DNA of 64,000 nucleotides from an uncultured Ruminococcus sp. (GTDB taxonomy: Bacteria > Bacillota > Clostridia > Oscillospirales > Ruminococcaceae). Made by a program: the position numbers and the translations under genes. Location: NCBI GenBank assembly GCA_910576995.1, contig CAJTLC010000009.1:52310-116309 (forward strand), in the 5' to 3' direction. The notes beneath the pieces were generated by a model. The model was not told where the DNA came from. It searched no databases and saw only the letters and a list, made by a program, of their open reading frames with translations. Positions 26,615 to 34,800 of this stretch are shown here, piece after piece (positions within the stretch are counted from its first letter, which is position 1; each line of letters begins with the position of its first letter).

Positions 26615-27152
26615 ACCGTTAAAATTCAGCGTCATAAAAAATCATTCTAAAAAACAATGGATTCTGTTTATAACGGGAATCATTGCAATAATAATTGGTA
26701 TAAGTGTCTTGGGATTTTTCGGTGCAAGAAAAATCTATCGTGAACTTCAGATGCAGAAAATGTTACATGAAAATGTTGTTATCGAAATACCGGACATAAA
26801 AATAAAAGCTCCCGTTGCAGAGGGTATAGATAATAAGACGCTTTCAAAAACTACAGGTCATTTTCCCGGTACGGGAAACGTCGGTATAGGAAATTACTGC
26901 ATCGCAGGTCACAGCAGTATTATCTACAAGGAATATTTCAATAACTTAAAAAATATTGAAATTGGAATGGAAATCAATCTTTATGATTTAAATGATAAGA
27001 AGTATGTATATACTGTTGCAGAAAATTTTATTGTTGAACCAAATGAATCTTGGATACTAAATGATTTTGGCGATAATCGAATTACCTTGATCACGTGTAC
27101 TGACGACGGCAAGCAGCGTCAGGTGGTTGTTGGAATAATGAAACAGGAATAG
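26604..27152 (+). CDS. Sortase (transpeptidase) dedicated to the adjacent LPQTG protein
   Basis: The 182-residue protein has an N-terminal membrane helix (about 18-40) and a sortase domain with His103 (CIAGHSS), the active-site Cys165 in TLITCTDDG and Arg172 (KQRQVVV). TLxTC followed by a short C-terminus is typical of class D-like sortases; the class is tentative. It would cleave LPQTG between Thr and Gly outside the membrane and attach the protein to peptidoglycan. Its start overlaps the end of the substrate gene by 11 bases, which strongly suggests a matched pair with coupled translation. Confidence 0.92.
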   Translation: MKNKPLKFSVIKNHSKKQWILFITGIIAIIIGISVLGFFGARKIYRELQMQKMLHENVVIEIPDIKIKAPVAEGIDNKTLSKTTGHFPGTGNVGIGNYCIAGHSSIIYKEYFNNLKNIEIGMEINLYDLNDKKYVYTVAENFIVEPNESWILNDFGDNRITLITCTDDGKQRQVVVGIMKQE

Positions 27153-27248
27153 ATACACTGATAAGATTGGAAACCATACGCCAATACCAAACAACGGAAG
27201 CGACTAATAACACTTTCGGCTCTGCTTCCGGAGTTTAATAATCAAAAC

Positions 27249-27280
27249 AAAGCCGCAGTTTTTCAGCTGCGGCTTGTTTA
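27249..27280. terminator. Bidirectional terminator after the sortase gene
   Basis: AAGCCGCAG and CTGCGGCTT form a 9 bp GC-rich stem, followed by TTTTTC in the loop and TGTTTATTTG beyond. It separates the sortase operon from the convergent phosphoesterase gene. Confidence 0.75.
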
Positions 27281-27288
27281 TTTGTTAT

Positions 27289-27993
27289 TCAAACAAATTC
27301 AAAATCTTTTCCATTCAGTTTTACGATGTCGTCGTAAATCATGTACTGTCGCTTGCCGCAGTCCTTCCAGCGGTGATAATGCCCCGAAAACCATAATTTA
27401 TAATCCAGTTTTGCGCTTATCTCGTCAAAGTAGTCTGTGAGAATATTCCGCGGATATTCATTGCCGCGAAGATTCCGTGCCTGCTGCGAAGTCGGCAGCG
27501 AATGCGTGATAACGATATCAACTTTATATTTTTCAGCCGCAAGCGAACGCCTGCCCCGTTCCATTTCTTCTTCCGACGGCAATTCTTCGTCCCATATGGA
27601 TATCCCCGGAGTACGGAATTCTTTATCATGGCTTTCCGCGCCGCCGAATGCAAATATTTTTTTGCCGTCTATCTTAAATACATATCCGCGGCAGAGACGA
27701 TAAACATGATCGGTTATTTTCTGAATTTTACCGCCGTTCCAGTCTGTTTCGGGAAATTCGGAAAGCCTGCCGAAATTCTCATGATTGCCGTCTATCCATA
27801 AAGTCGTCCATGGTTTTTGTTCCAGCCAATCCCGCCAATAAAGTTCCATATTGGAAAAATTCCAAACCAGTCCGAAATCTCCGCATATTATAAGATAATC
27901 ACCGCGTGTGAGTTTTTTCTGCTCCGTAAAATTATTTGCGTTAAGCTTAGCTATATCATAATTGCCATGAAGATCTCCTGTTATATAAATCAT
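27289..27993 (-). CDS. Calcineurin-like metallophosphoesterase
   Basis: The 234-residue cytoplasmic protein shows the family motifs in order: GDLHGNYD, CGDFG, DGNHENF, THSLPTS and SGHYHRW. These bind two metal ions and hydrolyse phosphomonoester or diester bonds; the substrate is not clear. I placed the start at the ATG 27993 (MIYITGDLHG) because AGGAG lies upstream. The frame stays open 56 codons further, but that part runs into repeat R1-D and has no ribosome site. It is convergent with the sortase operon and monocistronic. Confidence 0.85.
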   Translation of the reverse strand: MIYITGDLHGNYDIAKLNANNFTEQKKLTRGDYLIICGDFGLVWNFSNMELYWRDWLEQKPWTTLWIDGNHENFGRLSEFPETDWNGGKIQKITDHVYRLCRGYVFKIDGKKIFAFGGAESHDKEFRTPGISIWDEELPSEEEMERGRRSLAAEKYKVDIVITHSLPTSQQARNLRGNEYPRNILTDYFDEISAKLDYKLWFSGHYHRWKDCGKRQYMIYDDIVKLNGKDFEFV

Positions 27994-28022
27994 TTGTCCT
28001 GTCTCCTTTTTATCTGTATATG

Positions 28023-28185
28023 AGAACTTGTGTTCATAGGAGAAGTTGCACGTCTTTTCGGCAAATTTTGCCGCTGACTGCGTCAAAAATTCTTGCAATA
28101 CGACAGTATTCCTGCGAATTTTTTCCTTATCACCGACAAAATTATGCTCGAAAATCCGCACATCTTCCCTATGAACACAAGTTCT
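28023..28185 (+). repeat. R1 palindromic element, copy D (short form)
   Basis: This 163 bp copy has 18 bp perfect terminal inverted repeats (AGAACTTGTGTTCATAGG and its complement). It lacks about 25 internal bases around the ACGC/GCGT hairpin compared with copy A. Its end sequence differs from copy A at several positions, yet the two ends still match each other. Confidence 0.85.
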
Positions 28186-28247
28186 GACAGATTTATTATA
28201 TCATAAGCCTGCGGATTATTCAATAGAAAAAGAAAATTTTTCATGAC

Positions 28248-28276
28248 TTGCATTTTTTGGGGAAATGTGGTAAAAT
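28248..28276 (+). promoter_or_regulatory. SigA-type promoter before R3-2
   Basis: TTGCAT (28248-28253) and TAAAAT (28271-28276) are 17 bases apart. The transcript would start near 28283, at the first base of the R3-2 hairpin arm, and run toward the alpha/beta hydrolase gene. Confidence 0.65.
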
Positions 28277-28282
28277 AAAATT

Positions 28283-28629
28283 ATTGCTCCCCCAACTAAC
28301 TCTTGAAGATTTTATGTGCAGAACGGCTGTCGAAAGACAAGGAAGAAGGTTACAGGAATATGCGCATATTTCAAGGTTTTCTGACGAAGTATTTCAGCAG
28401 CCGGGAAAGCAGAAAATTCAAAAGTTAGAACCTGTCCACATAGAAATTGTGTGCGGGTTTTCGAGCATAATTTTGACGAGTGCAAGGAGAAAAATCGAAA
28501 GCATACTGACGCGCCACGGGCGTTCCCTTCGGTCATATAGTGAGGTTTTTCAACGCAGCAATCGTCAAAATTTGCTGAAAATACGTGCAGAATTTCCTAT
28601 GTTAACAGGTTCTTAATTGGGAGAGCAAT
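28283..28629 (+). repeat. R3 leader hairpin, copy 2, split by R1 sequences
   Basis: The left arm ATTGCTCC (28283-28290) with CAACTAACTCTTGAAG matches R3-1. The right arm TTAATTGGGAGAGCAAT (28613-28629) matches its other side. Between them lie a degenerate R1 copy (about 28318-28426) and a full inverted R1 (28427-28613). R1 appears to have inserted into an R3 element. Confidence 0.6.
28427..28613 (-). repeat. R1 palindromic element, copy E (full length, inverted)
   Basis: At 187 bp it has exactly the length of copy A and the same AGAACCTGTCCACATA left end; the right end differs by about two bases (TATGTTAACAGGTTCT). The interior is the reverse complement of copy A with scattered changes, so the element inserts in both orientations. 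Confidence 0.85.
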
Positions 28630-28653
28630 ATTAATTATGAACGGAGGTAATAT

Positions 28654-29634
28654 ATGCTTAACGCCGATCTAAAGGAAATAAACTTCACGTCTGATCACGA
28701 CGGACTGGAAATATCAGCCGTTGCAGCCGTTCCTGCCGAAAATATAAACGGCGTCGTACAGATAGTTCACGGCATGAGCGAATATAAAGAACGCTATTTT
28801 GATTTTATGGATTATCTTGCAGGCGAGGGATTTATTACCGCAATACATGATAACCGCGGACACGGAAAAAGTATCTGCACTCCCGACGATATCGGTTTTA
28901 CATTCAAAAACGGCGGAGAGGGCATAATTGCAGATATAGCGCAGTTTAACGGCATTATCCGCAATATGTATCCAGACGTTCCCTGCTTCATGGCAGCCCA
29001 CAGCATGGGCGCGCTGGCGGCACGGTGCTTTCTCAAAAAGCACGACGGCGAAATAAACGGTCTCGTCCTTATGGGAACTCCCTCATACAACAAATTTTCG
29101 GGGATAATCCGCTGTATGAACTCGGTTGTGGTCAGCGGCGAAAAAAGCCGTTTCCGCAGCAATAAAGTCTATGAAGCGGCAGAAAAGAAACTGGGGAAAA
29201 ATTTTGAAAACGTTCCCCATTCGTGGATATGCAGCAATAAGGAAACTGTCGAAAAATTCAACGCAGATCCCCTCTGTAATTTCAGATATACCCTGAACGG
29301 CTATGAATGCCTGCTGCATCTGTTAAAAAAGGCTTACTCCAAATACGGCTGGGAAGTTAAAAATCCCGATCTGCCCATTCGTTTCATTTCGGGAAAGGAC
29401 GACCCCGTTATGATATCGGAAAAGAAGTTTTTCCGTTCAATTAAAACTCTCGAAAAAGTAGGATACGGAAGCATCTCTCATCGCCTTTTCGACGGAATGC
29501 GCCACGAAATTCTTAACGAGAAGAATAATACGGCAGTTTACAGGGATATAGCGAAAAGCCTGTTTTCATGGATAGACAGGATAAATTCTGCGGAATTTTC
29601 CACTGAAGATCAGAATAGTACAGACCTGTTTTAG
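28654..29634 (+). CDS. Alpha/beta hydrolase (monoacylglycerol lipase/lysophospholipase type)
   Basis: The 326-residue cytoplasmic hydrolase has the Hydrolase_4 layout: oxyanion region IVHGMSEYKERY, DNRGHGKS, the nucleophile elbow AHSMGA (Ser), a late Asp in SGKDDPV and the final His in GMRHEIL. Related enzymes hydrolyse monoacylglycerol or lysophospholipid; the natural substrate is not evident. The ATG follows ACGGAGGTAATAT. tex follows 14 bases downstream, and the leader contains the R3-2/R1 composite, so expression may depend on that region. Confidence 0.88.
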   Translation: MLNADLKEINFTSDHDGLEISAVAAVPAENINGVVQIVHGMSEYKERYFDFMDYLAGEGFITAIHDNRGHGKSICTPDDIGFTFKNGGEGIIADIAQFNGIIRNMYPDVPCFMAAHSMGALAARCFLKKHDGEINGLVLMGTPSYNKFSGIIRCMNSVVVSGEKSRFRSNKVYEAAEKKLGKNFENVPHSWICSNKETVEKFNADPLCNFRYTLNGYECLLHLLKKAYSKYGWEVKNPDLPIRFISGKDDPVMISEKKFFRSIKTLEKVGYGSISHRLFDGMRHEILNEKNNTAVYRDIAKSLFSWIDRINSAEFSTEDQNSTDLF

Positions 29635-29648
29635 GAAAGGATAAAAAC

Positions 29649-31922
29649 ATGGATATAAATAAAACTTTAGCGAATGAATTCAGCCTGCGTCAGGAGCAGG
29701 TAGACAATACGGTAGCTCTAATCGACGACGACAAAACGATACCTTTTATCGCCCGTTACCGTAAGGAACTCACCGGTTCGCTGGACGATCAGATACTGCG
29801 CGAACTTTATGACAGACTGATGTATCTGCGCAATCTTGAAAAGCGCAAGGAGGAGATCAGAACCGCGATAACCGATCAGGAAAAGATGACTCCGGAAATA
29901 GAAAACGCAATATCCGCCGCGTCAACCCTTGTGGAGATAGAAGATATATATCGCCCGTTCAAGCCGAAACGCCGCACCAGAGCAAGTATTGCACGCGAAA
30001 AGGGTCTTGAACCCCTTGCGGAACTGATAATGGAACAGTCCGACGCAGTTTCGCCCGAAGAAGCCGCCGCCGATTTCGTAAGCGAAGAAAAGGAAATAGC
30101 AGACGAAAAAGCTGCAATTCAGGGAGCAATGGACATTATCGCCGAAAATATATCCGACGACGCCGATATACGCAAGAAACTCCGCGCCGCAGCTTCCGAA
30201 AAGGGAGAGATAATTTCAAAGGCTTCCGACTCCGAAGCAGAAAGCGTTTACACAAATTATTACGACTATTCCGAACCCGTATCGAAAATTGCAAATCATC
30301 GTATTCTTGCCCTTGACCGCGGCGAAAAAGAAGGATTCCTTAAAGTCTCGCTGTCGCTGGACGAATCAGCCGCAACCGATATCATTCTCGGCAAGTATAT
30401 CAAGGCTAACAATGCCTGCGGAGAGATCGTCCGCGCGGCTGCCGAAGACAGCTATAAGAGGCTTATTTTCCCGTCGATAGAGCGCGAAGTGCGTTCCGAT
30501 ATGACGGCAGGCGCGGCTGAAGAATCTATCAAGGTATTCGCGTCGAATCTCCGTCAGCTCCTGCTCCAGCCGCCGCTTAAAAACAGCGTTATCCTCGGTC
30601 TTGACCCCGGCTACAGAACAGGCTGTAAGGTAGCCGTCATAGATTCTACAGGAAAAGTTCTCGATACAAACGTCGTTTACTGCACTCCCGGTCCGAAAAC
30701 CAATATCGCGCTTTCCAAAAAAATAATCAAGGAACTTATCCAGAAGCACGGCGTTACAACCATTTCTATCGGAAACGGCACGGCTTCACGCGAGACCGAG
30801 CAGTTTGCAGCCGATCTTATAAAGGAGATCCCGCAGCAGGTAAGCTACATGGTCGTAAGCGAAGCGGGCGCGTCCGTTTATTCGGCTTCAAAGCTTGCCG
30901 CCGAGGAATTCCCCGACTACGACGTATCGCTCAGAAGCGCGGTTTCCATTGCCCGCCGTCTGCAAGATCCTCTTGCGGAACTTGTTAAGATTGAACCAAA
31001 GGCTATCGGAGTAGGTCAGTATCAGCACGATATGCCGCAGGCTCGCATGAACGACGCGCTTTCAGGAGTTGTCGAAGACTGCGTAAACTCTGTCGGAGTC
31101 GACCTCAATACGGCTTCACATTCGCTGCTTTCGTACATTTCGGGAATCAACGCGTCAGTCGCCAAAAATATAGTAGCATACCGCGAGGAAAACGGAAAAT
31201 TCACCGATCGCAAGGAACTGTTGAAAGTGCCTAAACTGGGCAAAAAAGCATTCGAGCAGTGCGCCGGATTTCTGAGAGTCCGCGACGGTAAAAATCCCCT
31301 TGACAATACGGCAGTTCATCCCGAAAGCTACAAAGCCGCTGAATCGCTTCTCGGCGAATGCGGATTCACTCTTGCTGATATTTCTGTCGGCGGAGCTTCC
31401 GATATAGGCAGCAGAGCGGAGAATGAAGGAATCGAAAAAATCAGCGAAAAACTCGGCATAGGCGTTCCGACACTTAACGATATCATCGGAGAACTTAAAA
31501 AACCTGGCCGCGATCTCCGTGACGAACTTCCACCTCCTCTGTTGAGAAGCGGCGATATTATGGAGATAAAAGACCTCAAGCCCGGAATGGAGCTGGTCGG
31601 AACGGTCAGAAATATTATAGATTTTGGCGCGTTCGTCGATATCGGAGTTCATGAGGACGGTCTCGTTCATATTTCTCAGATATGCAATCGTTATATCAAA
31701 CACCCTCTCGAAGCGGTAAAGGTCGGAGAAGTGGTAAAGGTGCGCGTTCTCGAAGTTGACGCCAAACGAAACAGGATCTCTCTCACCATGCGCCTTAACG
31801 ACGAGGAAGAGAAGAAAGACCGCCGCCCTGATAAACGCGACCGTCAGAAACGCGATAACCGCAAAAAAGGCTTCGATCCAAGCAGAATAAGCAACAGCGC
31901 GTTCCGGATAAAGCAGAAATAA
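29649..31922 (+). CDS. tex: Tex-family RNA-binding transcription accessory protein
   Basis: The 757-residue protein shows the Tex architecture. The N-terminal helical region opens with FSLRQEQVDNTVALIDDDKT and IPFIARYRKELTG, followed by a YqgF/RuvX-like RNase H fold (ILGLDPGYRTGCKVAVID), helix-hairpin-helix repeats (SGINASVAKNIVAYREENG) and a C-terminal S1 domain (about 640-710, FGAFVDIGVHEDGLVHISQ). A basic tail ends the protein. Tex is a conserved RNA polymerase-associated, RNA-binding factor. The ATG follows AGGAAAGGATAAAAAC, and the stop overlaps the next start by one base (TAATG). Confidence 0.95.
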   Translation: MDINKTLANEFSLRQEQVDNTVALIDDDKTIPFIARYRKELTGSLDDQILRELYDRLMYLRNLEKRKEEIRTAITDQEKMTPEIENAISAASTLVEIEDIYRPFKPKRRTRASIAREKGLEPLAELIMEQSDAVSPEEAAADFVSEEKEIADEKAAIQGAMDIIAENISDDADIRKKLRAAASEKGEIISKASDSEAESVYTNYYDYSEPVSKIANHRILALDRGEKEGFLKVSLSLDESAATDIILGKYIKANNACGEIVRAAAEDSYKRLIFPSIEREVRSDMTAGAAEESIKVFASNLRQLLLQPPLKNSVILGLDPGYRTGCKVAVIDSTGKVLDTNVVYCTPGPKTNIALSKKIIKELIQKHGVTTISIGNGTASRETEQFAADLIKEIPQQVSYMVVSEAGASVYSASKLAAEEFPDYDVSLRSAVSIARRLQDPLAELVKIEPKAIGVGQYQHDMPQARMNDALSGVVEDCVNSVGVDLNTASHSLLSYISGINASVAKNIVAYREENGKFTDRKELLKVPKLGKKAFEQCAGFLRVRDGKNPLDNTAVHPESYKAAESLLGECGFTLADISVGGASDIGSRAENEGIEKISEKLGIGVPTLNDIIGELKKPGRDLRDELPPPLLRSGDIMEIKDLKPGMELVGTVRNIIDFGAFVDIGVHEDGLVHISQICNRYIKHPLEAVKVGEVVKVRVLEVDAKRNRISLTMRLNDEEEKKDRRPDKRDRQKRDNRKKGFDPSRISNSAFRIKQK

Positions 31923-32233
31923 TGTATTTAGTATATATTCTGAGATGCCGAGAAGACCGCCTGTATACCGGAATAACAACCGATATTGAAAGACGTTTCC
32001 GCGAACATCTTGGAAACAGACGCGGCGCAAAATTCACAAAGGCGAATCCGCCGCAGGAGATATCCGCTTTATGGAGCTGCGAAAACAGAAGTATCGCTTC
32101 AAGACTGGAATCGGCGATAAAAAAGCTTTCGCGCACTAAAAAACTGCTTCTAATATCTAATGATATTTCTTTATATGACGTCATAAAAGAAGATTCGTCG
32201 AATTACGTCAGAATTTTTGATAAAAATTCATAA
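31922..32233 (+). CDS. GIY-YIG domain protein (UPF0213 type)
   Basis: The 103-residue single-domain protein starts MYLVYILRCREDRLYTGIT, where the YVYIL and TGIT segments form the GIY-YIG core. Arg and Glu follow in ERRFREHL, and the end has the ESAIKKLSRTKK region. UvrC and SLX1 nucleases share this fold, but the UPF0213 group has no established substrate. Its ATG overlaps the tex stop codon by one base, so it is probably translated by reinitiation. Confidence 0.88.
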   Translation: MYLVYILRCREDRLYTGITTDIERRFREHLGNRRGAKFTKANPPQEISALWSCENRSIASRLESAIKKLSRTKKLLLISNDISLYDVIKEDSSNYVRIFDKNS

Positions 32234-32240
32234 AAAACGC

Positions 32241-32269
32241 TTGCATTTTATATGAAAATATGTTATATT
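32241..32269 (+). promoter_or_regulatory. SigA-type promoter of the HD-domain gene
   Basis: TTGCAT (32241-32246) and TATATT (32264-32269) are 17 bases apart, directly after the GIY-YIG gene and 38 bases before the next start. Confidence 0.65.
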
Positions 32270-32307
32270 ATAATATGTCATATTTTGCTTGAATTGGAGG
32301 GATGGGC

Positions 32308-32907
32308 TTGACGCCTCAGGAAGAATTTATTTCTATATATAATGAGAATATCAAACGCGGCGGCGCTGATAAGCTGCTGGAATTCCTCAAAAAATCGGAC
32401 TTCTTCAAAGCGCCCAGCAGTACGCGGTTTCACGGCTCTTACGAGGGCGGTCTGGTTGAACACAGCGTCAACGTTTACCATTGCCTTAAAGATTACCTGT
32501 CCCGTCCGCGGACAAAAGAAATTTACGGCATGAACTTTTCGGATGAAACTATTGCGATAGTCGCGCTTCTGCACGACGTCTGCAAGGTTAATTTCTATGC
32601 CACGGAACTTCGCAACAGAAAAAACGATAAGACGGGTCAGTGGGAAAAATACGCCGCTTACACTATAAACGATACACTGCCCTACGGACACGGCGAAAAA
32701 TCGGTTTACATCATTTCGGGATATCTATACGGCGAAAACCGCCTTACGCGCGACGAAGCCTGCGCGATACGCTGGCATATGGGATTTTCGGGCATTGAAG
32801 ATAAAAATACTATCGGCAAGGCTCTGGAAATGTATCCCCTCGCATTCGCACTCCACGTTGCGGATATGGAAGCTTCCTATTTTATTGAGGGAAGCAACAA
32901 GAAATAG
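32308..32907 (+). CDS. HD-domain phosphohydrolase-like protein
   Basis: The roughly 199-residue protein has HD-type metal ligands in HGSYEGGLVEHSVNVY, LLHDVCKV, GHGEKSV and RWHMGF, and an Asp in HVADMEASY. HD proteins hydrolyse phosphates of nucleotides or cyclic nucleotides; proteins of this single-domain sort are often labelled hydrolases without a known substrate. GGAGGG (32296-32301) touches the ATG at 32302 but lies six bases from the TTG at 32308, so I favour TTG. The ATG would add two residues. Its own promoter is at 32241. R1-F follows 6 bases after the stop. Confidence 0.82.
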   Translation: MTPQEEFISIYNENIKRGGADKLLEFLKKSDFFKAPSSTRFHGSYEGGLVEHSVNVYHCLKDYLSRPRTKEIYGMNFSDETIAIVALLHDVCKVNFYATELRNRKNDKTGQWEKYAAYTINDTLPYGHGEKSVYIISGYLYGENRLTRDEACAIRWHMGFSGIEDKNTIGKALEMYPLAFALHVADMEASYFIEGSNKK

Positions 32908-32912
32908 CATTC

Positions 32913-33074
32913 GGAACTTTTGTTCATAGGATAATTGTGCGGATTTTCGAGTGAAATTTTATGATTGCAAGGAGAAAGAACGAAGGAATACTGACGTATT
33001 TCAAGTTCTTTCAACGCAGCAAGCAGAAAATTTCACCGAAAAGGCGTGTAACTTATACTACAAACACAAGTTCC
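32913..33074 (-). repeat. R1 palindromic element, copy F (short form, inverted)
   Basis: This 162 bp copy is in the inverted orientation. It has near-perfect ends (GGAACTTTTGTTCATAG and CTACAAACACAAGTTCC) of the copy D subtype and the same internal shortening. It fills the gap between the HD-domain gene and the GH13 gene. Confidence 0.8.
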
Positions 33075-33111
33075 TATAATCATCCACACCAAATATAAAG
33101 GAGTTTTTAAC

Positions 33112-34713
33112 ATGAATTGGTATGATAACGCCATAATCTATCACATTTACCCTCTCGGTTTCTGCGGAGCGCCGAAATTCAACGACTTCAGCAATGACGA
33201 TGTTACTTATCGGCTGGATAAAATTCTCGACTGGATTCCCCATTTCAAAGAGATGAACGTTGACGCGATATATTTCGGTCCCGTTTTCGAATCGGTAGAG
33301 CATGGCTACGATACAGTAGATTATAAGAAGATCGACCGCAGACTTGGCGATAATAATTCTTTCCGCTTTATCTGCGACCGTCTCCATGAAGCGGGTATCA
33401 AAGTTATTCTCGACGGCGTTTTCAATCATGTGGGAAGAAAATTCCCCCAGTTCGTGGACGTTCAGGAAAAGAGACAAGGTTCAGGCTACTGCGACTGGTT
33501 CCAGAATCTCAATTTTGGCGGGCAGTCTCCCTGCGGCGATCCTTTCTGGTATGAGGGCTGGAACGGTCATTACAATCTCGTTAAGCTGAATCTGCGAAAT
33601 GTAGGAGTTTGCGATCATATTATCGACGCTGTAAATTACTGGATAGAATCCTTTGGCATCGACGGCATCAGATTTGACGCGGCAGACTGCATCGATTTCG
33701 ATTTCTTCAAGAGAATACGCAGCTTCTGCAAGGGCAAAAAGCGCGATTTCTGGCTTATGGGCGAGATAATCCACGGTGATTACAACAGGTGGGCGAATCC
33801 CGAAATGCTCGACAGCGTCACCAACTATGAATGCTATAAAGGAATTTATTCATCACATAACGACAAAAACTACTACGAGATAGATTATTCCATCAACCGT
33901 CAGTCGGGCGCAAACGGCGGTATTTACAAGAATATCAATCTCTACAATTTCGTTGACAACCACGACGTTAACAGACTCGCAAGCACGGTAAGCAATCCCG
34001 CTCACCTGCCGCTTATTTATACCCTTATGTATTCTATGCCCGGAATCCCCTCTGTTTACTATGGAAGCGAATACGGAATTCAGGGACGCAAGGAAAATAA
34101 TTCCGACGACGGTCTCCGTCCGTGCCTGCATCTTGCCGATATGGAACGCGAGAATACTTCATTGTACAAGCATATCGTAAAGCTTGGCAGAATTTACAAG
34201 GCGTATCCTGCGCTCAGAACGGGCGGTTATGAGAGAATGCAGATCACTAATCAGCAGCTTCTCTTCAAGAAAGTTCAGGGCGATCAGACCGTATACGTTG
34301 CGCTCAATCTTGCTGATTATCAGTACGATTTCAACTTCGCAACTCATCTTCCCGCTCTCGTCGATGTTGTAGGCGCAAGTCAGGTAAACGTCGAGAACGG
34401 AAACGCGCATATCAGTATGCCGCCTTTCTCTTCAATGATCATTGTTTCCGACGACATCGTGAATACCGAACCCGACGCTGCTCCTGCTCATGAAGAACAG
34501 ATCGATTGTGAGACCGAAGTCGTTATCGGCGCGCATTACCGCCACTACAAGGGCAACGAGTACGAAGTCATCGCAGTTGCACGTCACAGCGAAAATAATG
34601 AAGAACTCGTTATTTACAAGAACGTTGCCGACGGCGCGGTATGGGCAAGACCCAAAGCGATTTTCTGCGGCAAATCGGGCGACGGCTCTGTCAGAAGATT
34701 TGTTAAGCTTTAA
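33112..34713 (+). CDS. GH13 alpha-amylase-type glycosidase fused to a C-terminal DUF1653 domain
   Basis: The 533-residue protein lacks a signal peptide and is probably cytoplasmic. The GH13 barrel has the conserved regions DGVFNHVG, GIRFDAAD (nucleophile Asp189), LMGEIIHG (acid/base Glu218) and FVDNHDVNR (Asp285). This places it among intracellular maltodextrin-acting enzymes, but exact activity cannot be read. After a beta-domain and a short acidic linker (about 445-465), the C-terminus carries YRHYKGNEYEVIAVARHSE and the Trp-Ala-Arg-Pro motif of DUF1653 (about 468-533), normally a stand-alone domain of unknown role. The ATG follows AAAGGAGTTTTTAAC. A strong terminator follows. Confidence 0.9.
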   Translation: MNWYDNAIIYHIYPLGFCGAPKFNDFSNDDVTYRLDKILDWIPHFKEMNVDAIYFGPVFESVEHGYDTVDYKKIDRRLGDNNSFRFICDRLHEAGIKVILDGVFNHVGRKFPQFVDVQEKRQGSGYCDWFQNLNFGGQSPCGDPFWYEGWNGHYNLVKLNLRNVGVCDHIIDAVNYWIESFGIDGIRFDAADCIDFDFFKRIRSFCKGKKRDFWLMGEIIHGDYNRWANPEMLDSVTNYECYKGIYSSHNDKNYYEIDYSINRQSGANGGIYKNINLYNFVDNHDVNRLASTVSNPAHLPLIYTLMYSMPGIPSVYYGSEYGIQGRKENNSDDGLRPCLHLADMERENTSLYKHIVKLGRIYKAYPALRTGGYERMQITNQQLLFKKVQGDQTVYVALNLADYQYDFNFATHLPALVDVVGASQVNVENGNAHISMPPFSSMIIVSDDIVNTEPDAAPAHEEQIDCETEVVIGAHYRHYKGNEYEVIAVARHSENNEELVIYKNVADGAVWARPKAIFCGKSGDGSVRRFVKL

Positions 34714-34758
34714 TAAAAAATAAAAAGGGGGGAATTCTGATTCCTCCCGTAAAATAAG

Positions 34759-34799
34759 AAAACCGCCGCGATCACGGTAAATTGTGTGCGGCGGTTTTT
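34759..34799. terminator. Bidirectional terminator after the GH13 gene
   Basis: AAAACCGCCGC and GCGGCGGTTTTT form an 11 bp stem with an 18-base loop and T runs on both strands. It separates the GH13 gene from the convergent SHOCT gene. Confidence 0.9.
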
Positions 34800-34800
34800 A

